This document shows positions 59,687 through 64,000 of a stretch of 64,000 nucleotides of DNA, in pieces. Position numbers and translations under genes: made by a program. The notes below the pieces were generated by a model. It was not told the DNA's origin and did not search any database. It saw only the letters and a program-made list of their open reading frames with translations. The stretch covers positions 4,588-68,587 of the forward strand of contig CAZVYN010000013.1 in assembly GCA_964631125.1 (NCBI GenBank), in the 5' to 3' direction. The stretch comes from CAZVYN01 sp964631125. GTDB taxonomy: Bacteria; Eisenbacteria; RBG-16-71-46; CAIMUX01. How positions within the stretch are numbered: position 1 is the stretch's first letter; each line of letters begins with the position of its first letter.

Positions 59687-60696
59687 GCGCCGCCGACAAG
59701 ACCTCGAACAAGATTCGACGCGCTTCCCGCGAAGCCTCGGTCGATCCCTTCGGGCTGCTGCAGCGCTGGATCGGCTTCCGTCTGTGGGCGCTCGCCGAAG
59801 CCGAATCGCTGCCGGTTCCGCCTCTCGATTACGACGACGGCGTGGCCAGACGGCGCGACGCCGCCCCCGCCGCGCTGCGTTGGGCCGTTTTGATCGGGAG
59901 CTCGGTGGCGATCCTGACGGCGACGGCCCTCTTCGGGGCCGGATTCGCCGCGCGCGCCCGCATGGGCGAGTTGAGCGACCGGCACCTCTTTCCGAAAGGG
60001 GTTCCGATGGAGGAAACGGCTGCGCAGCTCGAGTCGGCCACGAGCGGCGCGTGGTGGCGGCCGCTGGTTCCCGCCTTGGAGGGTCGCTTGCGTGCGACGG
60101 CGGCGCGCGTGCGAGCCAACCAAGAGCCGCTCCGCCGCGCTCGCCTTGCCTACCAGTCGGCGGCGATCCAGTTGGGCGAGGTCGGTCCCGCGGGACGTCT
60201 CGTGCGAGGTCCGACGGTTGTGGCGCCGCTGCGCGATGCGCTCCTCGCGGTAGATACGCCATGGCACCGCGGCTCGCTCTCGTATCAGGCCATGGCGACG
60301 GCCGCCCGCCCTTACATCGAGGGATCGCGCAAGGCGCCTGCTCCGATTCGCGGCGTGGTCACCGCCGTCTGGGCCGATCACGCGGTCGCCATCTCGGTCG
60401 TCTCTCGCGGCGGCGGCGACATCGGGCGCACGCAAGGACCGCTCACCCCCGGCTCGCGTTTCGACCTTGCGGTCGGCGACGGCTACGTCGTGCGCGTGAC
60501 CGATCTGCTGGTGAGGGGCGGAGCGGTCCAAGTGGTCGACACCATCGAGATCCCGCTGGTCGGCTGGCGCGGCGGGTCGATCTCGTTTCCCCGCTCGGGA
60601 TCGACCGCGCGACTCGAGTTCGATCCCTCGGTCGACCGGCTCGCACCGCCGTTCCCTCCGCTCAGCTCGACCGTGCTCGCGGAGCTCGGCCGGTGA
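59683..60696 (+). CDS. Membrane-anchored extracytoplasmic protein of unknown function
   Basis: 337 residues from GTG 59683. A 62-residue cytoplasmic head with LLQRWIGFRLWALAEAESLP leads to one membrane helix (about 66-90). The outer part starts with a helical region (LRATAARVRANQEPLRRARL) and continues as beta-rich domain with VAISVVSRGGGDIGRTQGPL, GDGYVVRVTDLLVRGGAVQV and GSISFPRSGSTARLEFDPSV. Nothing in it matches a catalytic family I know. It is GTGA-coupled on both sides, so it works in the same pathway as the 67-aa protein and the PEGA lipoprotein. Confidence 0.68.
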   Translation: MSAADKTSNKIRRASREASVDPFGLLQRWIGFRLWALAEAESLPVPPLDYDDGVARRRDAAPAALRWAVLIGSSVAILTATALFGAGFAARARMGELSDRHLFPKGVPMEETAAQLESATSGAWWRPLVPALEGRLRATAARVRANQEPLRRARLAYQSAAIQLGEVGPAGRLVRGPTVVAPLRDALLAVDTPWHRGSLSYQAMATAARPYIEGSRKAPAPIRGVVTAVWADHAVAISVVSRGGGDIGRTQGPLTPGSRFDLAVGDGYVVRVTDLLVRGGAVQVVDTIEIPLVGWRGGSISFPRSGSTARLEFDPSVDRLAPPFPPLSSTVLAELGR

Positions 60697-61628
60697 TCTG
60701 GCGTTGCGCTGCTCGAAGATGGCTCGTCGGCGTGTGGATCGCCTTCGTCGCAGTCGGCGGGATCGGCGGTTGCAGCGGTGAGCGCGACTTCGAGATCCAG
60801 GTGCAATTCGAGGGACGTCCGCTGCGCGACGTGCGGGTGATCGACCTGGCGGACGAACGCGAACTCGGTCACACCAGCATCGACGGGCGCGCGGTGCTCC
60901 GTTTGCCGTCCAAACTGCCGACGCCGATCCGCATCCGACTCGAAGCGCCGCCGGACGAGAAGTCGATCCGCTTCGACTCCCAGTACACGATCGATTCCAG
61001 CGTGCTCGCTCAGGGGATCCTCCCGATCGCTGCGCTGCCGGCGGCCGCGGCGGATGCCCCCGCGCGTTTGGCGGTGACGTCGGTTCCTCCCGGTCTCGAG
61101 ATCTGGCTCGACGGAGTGTCGATCGGCGTGACGCCGCTGGAGAGCGGAGACCTCGAGCCGAATCGACCGGTCAAGCTGGAGGCGCGGCGCAACGGGCGGA
61201 CGGTGGAGGCGGTGGATCTGTTCTTGGTGTCGGGGAGCCAGCCGTATGAGTTCAAGGGGAGGGCGGAGGCGGAAGTGGGGGCGGAGAGTCAGGCGAGAAG
61301 GGGATCTCGGGGGACAACGTCGCCGGGGACGGAGCGTGGGGGTGATAGGAGTATGAAAAACACGAGGACCGAGGACGGTCCTCGTGTTTTTCATACTTAC
61401 AGCATCAGCACCTCCCCTTCGGTGGCGGAGGTGTACTTGGATGGCGGACGGGAAGATCTGAACAGCTTGGGTCGATTCCGCGCCAAGTTGGCCGAGGGAC
61501 CCCACGTTTTTCGTGTCGTCGATCGTGCTTCGAGTCGGGAGGTCCTCTTCCGCTACGTCGTCCCGAGGGACGAGGACAAGAAGATCCTGGTCCTCAGTTT
61601 GACGACCGAAAAGATCACGCTGCGCTGA
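60693..61628 (+). CDS. PEGA-domain lipoprotein with in-frame palindrome insert
   Basis: 311 residues, GTG start at 60693. The lipobox GGIGGC places the acylated Cys at 27. A first beta-sandwich reads IQVQFEGRPLRDVRVIDLAD. A PEGA repeat follows near 128-190 (LAVTSVPPGLEIWLDGVSIG) and a second near 235-311 (SISTSPSVAEVYLDGG). Between them residues about 203-237 are low-complexity and are encoded by DNA that includes a 20-bp perfect hairpin, reading SMKNTRTEDGPRVFHT. PEGA proteins are often attached to envelope polymers. The operon context suggests an envelope complex, function unknown. Confidence 0.75.
   Translation: MIWRCAARRWLVGVWIAFVAVGGIGGCSGERDFEIQVQFEGRPLRDVRVIDLADERELGHTSIDGRAVLRLPSKLPTPIRIRLEAPPDEKSIRFDSQYTIDSSVLAQGILPIAALPAAAADAPARLAVTSVPPGLEIWLDGVSIGVTPLESGDLEPNRPVKLEARRNGRTVEAVDLFLVSGSQPYEFKGRAEAEVGAESQARRGSRGTTSPGTERGGDRSMKNTRTEDGPRVFHTYSISTSPSVAEVYLDGGREDLNSLGRFRAKLAEGPHVFRVVDRASSREVLFRYVVPRDEDKKILVLSLTTEKITLR
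61351..61396. repeat. Perfect hairpin inside the PEGA lipoprotein gene (20-bp arms, 6-base loop)
   Basis: Arms 61351-61370 and 61377-61396 are exact complements. It lies in frame between two PEGA repeats and encodes residues about 220-235. The arms share a tgaaaaa run with the 54-bp palindrome at 6361-6414. Confidence 0.9.
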
Positions 61629-61742
61629 TCGAGACGTCCGCCACTTGAGGCGCTTCGGAACGGGTGATACGGTCGGTCTCCCTCGCTTCGCGACTCGCGT
61701 CGGACAAGAGGTTCGAGTGCTCTTCCCCAGGAGGTTGGATCG

Positions 61743-63383
61743 ATGTTGCGCCCCCCTCTCGCCCGCCACGCGCTCTGCGTGCTCCTCGGGTGGCTCGCCG
61801 CCGGATGCGCGGGGTCCCGATCCCACGACGCACAGTCGTTGTTGGACGCCGGAGGCGCCGCGCGCACGGTGGAATCGCTCCGCGCGGAGGAAACAGCCAG
61901 CCCGGACGATGCGCGCCTGAAGCGCAATCTCGGCATCGCGCTCTGGAAGTCGGGAGACGCTGACGCCGGCGCCGCGAAGTTGAAAGAGGCGCGCTCACTC
62001 GACGGGGACGACGCCGCCACGCTCTACTTCCTGGGGCGCTCGGCGGAGAGCGCTGGGTACCTGGACGACGCGGCGGAGGCCTACGGGGCCTATCTCATGC
62101 GCAGCACGCGAGGCGAGGGAGATGTCCGCGCGCGGCTGCAGGCGCTGACCGTACAGAAGGCGACGATGGAGGTCCGGGCCGCGGTGCAGCGCGAGCGCAG
62201 CATCGACATCGCTTCGATCCCCGACAACACGATCGCCGTCGCCACCTTCGACAACGTCTCCTCCAGCGACACACTGGCGCCGCTGGCGCGCGGGCTCGCC
62301 GCCATGGTCACGACCGATCTGGCCCGCGTGCGCGCGCTGCGTGTCGTGGAGCGCGAGCGGCTCGGCATCCTCGTGGATGAGATCGAGCGTGGGCGACCGA
62401 GCGCGACTCAGGCGCGCACGACGCCGGCGCCGACCGGAGAACTCGCGGCGGTCACGACCACGATTGGCTTGAAGCAGCGGCTCGCGCGGGTTCGACGGCC
62501 GAACGGCGGGCCGTACTACGAAGGCGCCTTCGATGAAATCCGCGACGGCGCCTGGTCGCGCGCGGTGACCGATTTCCAACGGGATCAGGGGCTCACCGCC
62601 GACGGCATCGTCGGCCCGAAGACGCGCAGCGCGGCGGAAGCGGCCTTCGCCGCACTGCCGGACGAGATCCAGGAAGAGGCCGTGGCCGTGGCCGCGCGCC
62701 CGCTCCTGCGCGGCACGGTCGATCCGCAGACGGCGCCTCGCTATGGGGCGCTCTTGGGCGCGCGTCGCTTCGTCCAAGGCGCGTTCGCTCCGGCCGGCAA
62801 GGACGAGATCTCGATCCAGGCGACGATCCTGGCGACCGACGACGCGAGCGTCGCGCCCACCGGCGATCCTCTGGTGGGAGAGCTCGAGGATGTCTTGAAA
62901 CTCGAGAAACAACTCGTGCGACAGATCCTCAGTGAACTCGGAGTCAAGCTGACGCCCGAGGAAGAGCGCGAGATCATGCGCCTGCCGACCGATGACCTGC
63001 TCGCGTTCCTCGCCTATTCGCGCGGTCTGGAGTTCGAAGATCAGGGACGTCTCGTCGAGGCCGCGGAGGCGTACCGCGAGGCGTCGGCGCGCGACGGCGG
63101 CTTCGTCGAGGCGAAGCACAAGGCGCAAGTGACCAGCAGCACCCTCGCGACGCGCGAGGCGCTCGATCAGGCGCAGCTCGAGGGCGCCTTCGAGGATGAG
63201 GCGGATCTCTCCGAGAGGCTCTTACGCACCGGAGGATGGAGCGGCGTCGGGCCGGGACCCGACCTCGATCGCACCGACGCCGACGATCCGGGACCGACGC
63301 CCACCGACATCCTCGATCCCGCCACCGATGCGACGATCGTGATCGAAGGCGACCTGCCGGGCTCGAATCGAGGCGGCCGATGA
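61743..63383 (+). CDS. CsgG-like lipoprotein interrupted by a peptidoglycan-binding domain, with TPR segments
   Basis: 546 residues, ATG 61743 with AGGAGG at good spacing. Lipobox LAAGC (Cys22). Residues about 35-125 are TPR-like. CsgG-type sequence starts near 158 (IAVATFDNVSSSDTLAPLAR, VRALRVVERERLGILVDEIE). At about 237-300 a peptidoglycan-binding-1-type domain (AVTDFQRDQGLTADGIVGPK) is inserted. The CsgG part resumes near 333-376 (YGALLGARRFVQGAFAPAGK), then helices and another TPR-like region (DQGRLVEAAEAYREASARDG). This makes a lipoprotein that could touch both the outer membrane and the cell wall. It is ATGA-coupled to the barrel gene. Confidence 0.78.
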   Translation: MLRPPLARHALCVLLGWLAAGCAGSRSHDAQSLLDAGGAARTVESLRAEETASPDDARLKRNLGIALWKSGDADAGAAKLKEARSLDGDDAATLYFLGRSAESAGYLDDAAEAYGAYLMRSTRGEGDVRARLQALTVQKATMEVRAAVQRERSIDIASIPDNTIAVATFDNVSSSDTLAPLARGLAAMVTTDLARVRALRVVERERLGILVDEIERGRPSATQARTTPAPTGELAAVTTTIGLKQRLARVRRPNGGPYYEGAFDEIRDGAWSRAVTDFQRDQGLTADGIVGPKTRSAAEAAFAALPDEIQEEAVAVAARPLLRGTVDPQTAPRYGALLGARRFVQGAFAPAGKDEISIQATILATDDASVAPTGDPLVGELEDVLKLEKQLVRQILSELGVKLTPEEEREIMRLPTDDLLAFLAYSRGLEFEDQGRLVEAAEAYREASARDGGFVEAKHKAQVTSSTLATREALDQAQLEGAFEDEADLSERLLRTGGWSGVGPGPDLDRTDADDPGPTPTDILDPATDATIVIEGDLPGSNRGGR

Positions 63384-64000
63384 GCGCGCGCTGGATCTGC
63401 TTGGCGCTCGGCGCCTGCCTCAGCTCGAGCGTCGCCCACGCCGGCTTGCTCGGCGGCTTCCGCGTCCTGCCCGAGTACCGCAGTTGGAGCAGCACGCTCG
63501 AGGGAGATTCGACCGAGGTGACGATCTCGCAGATCTACCTGCCCGCGGTCGCGACGTTGCGCTTCGCCCGCACGGTGGAACTGGTCGTGGCGGGCGGTTT
63601 CGCGCAATCGGAACTCGAGGTCGAGGACGGCGACAGTTGGAGCGCGTCCGGACCGAGCGACGTCACGGCGCAGCTCTTCGCGCGCTTCCTGGAGAACCGG
63701 CTGCTCTTGCAGGCGGGAGTCGAGCTGCCGAGCGGACTGCGTGAACTCGACAGCGAGCAACTCACCGTCTTGAGTTCGCTCTCCTCCCCCCTCCTCGGCT
63801 TTCCGCTCAAGAACTTCGGACAGGGGCTCGGCCTGACCGGCGGCGGCGCGCTCGCGTTTCCTCTGGGGAGTGCGGCGCTGGGCATCGGCGCCGGCTTCGT
63901 GCAGCGGGGTGAGTTCGTGCTCGTCGAAGACGGCGATGACTTCAACCCCGGCGATGAACTCTCGGTCTCCGCGGGCCTCGATTTCGGCGCGCGCGCCGAA
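63380..64000 (+). CDS. Outer-membrane beta-barrel protein, N-terminal 207 residues (3' end outside window)
   Basis: ATG at 63380 overlaps the stop of the CsgG-like gene. Signal peptide: ICLALGACLSSSVAHA, cleaved near residue 21. The mature chain shows alternating strand patterns with short acidic turns, for example EVTISQIYLPAVATLRFART, VAGGFAQSELEVEDGD, FARFLENRLLLQAGVELPSG and ALGIGAGFVQRGEFVLVEDG, which fits a beta-barrel (transporter-like) protein. The frame is open to the window end. Confidence 0.72.
   Translation, partial: MSARWICLALGACLSSSVAHAGLLGGFRVLPEYRSWSSTLEGDSTEVTISQIYLPAVATLRFARTVELVVAGGFAQSELEVEDGDSWSASGPSDVTAQLFARFLENRLLLQAGVELPSGLRELDSEQLTVLSSLSSPLLGFPLKNFGQGLGLTGGGALAFPLGSAALGIGAGFVQRGEFVLVEDGDDFNPGDELSVSAGLDFGARAE

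Noticed and set aside
1..64000. tRNA, rRNA, riboswitch or CRISPR elements
   Set aside because: I scanned the intergenic gaps by eye and saw no cloverleaf, rRNA-like or repeat-spacer pattern; a covariance-model scan would be needed to exclude small RNAs.

Overview
The window is high-GC, gene-dense DNA from a Gram-negative bacterium with a diderm envelope: several lipoproteins, outer-membrane barrels, an LpxL/HtrB-type acyltransferase and a complete type VI secretion system (T6SS). A ferredoxin-linked 2-oxoacid oxidoreductase, a DUF1736 (TMTC-type) membrane protein, PEGA, FN3 and ASH-repeat surface proteins, and a FlgD/T9SS-like C-terminal tail suggest a member of the FCB-related candidate phyla such as Eisenbacteria or Krumholzibacteriota. 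This taxonomic placement is an inference from gene content, not a measurement.

Left part (1-24.6 kb), mixed housekeeping and envelope genes. In order: the N-terminal part of a DUF1736 membrane protein (-); a BNR-repeat protein coupled to a MoaD-like sulfur carrier (+); an ECF sigma factor coupled to a transmembrane VWA/TonB-plug protein that looks like its anti-sigma partner (-); a class II histone-deacetylase-like hydrolase (+); a moeA-moaC-mobA-serB operon (-); a Cys-rich repeat secreted protein (-); a cyclophilin (-); korA-korB (+); an acyltransferase and GT4 glycosyltransferase pair (-); and a run of envelope genes (+) ending in a large FN3/ASH lipoprotein followed by a duplicated remnant of its own 3' end.

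Middle (24.8-30.1 kb). Two + strand genes encode single-chain proteins in which a TssB-like segment is followed by a TssC-like sheath segment. An AbiEi/AbiEii-type toxin-antitoxin pair with its own inverted-repeat operator lies between them. The second fusion gene meets the T6SS operon stop codon to stop codon.

T6SS locus (30.1-59.3 kb, all on -). Reading with transcription: tagH-like, tssJ, tssK, tssL, tssM, tagF, tssA; then three accessory envelope ORFs; then tssB, tssC, a 110-aa orphan, hcp, tssE, tssF, tssG, clpV and vgrG. This is followed by a delivery and effector module: HEAT (TIGR02270-like), DUF6484, DUF2169, a ketosynthase-fold protein without its two catalytic histidines, a PAAR-like DUF4150 protein, an HExxH metallopeptidase that is the best effector candidate, and two unknown genes. 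All 13 core Tss components are present.

Right edge (59.5-64 kb, +). A coupled run starts from a region divergent to the T6SS operon. It holds a 67-aa membrane protein, a 337-aa membrane-anchored protein, a PEGA lipoprotein, a CsgG-like lipoprotein interrupted by a peptidoglycan-binding domain, and an outer-membrane barrel cut by the window end.

Several near-perfect hairpins or palindromes stand out. Two lie inside reading frames (clpV and the PEGA lipoprotein), in low-complexity in-frame inserts. A 54-bp perfect palindrome lies upstream of the sigma gene. I saw no rRNA, tRNA, CRISPR array or intact insertion sequence.
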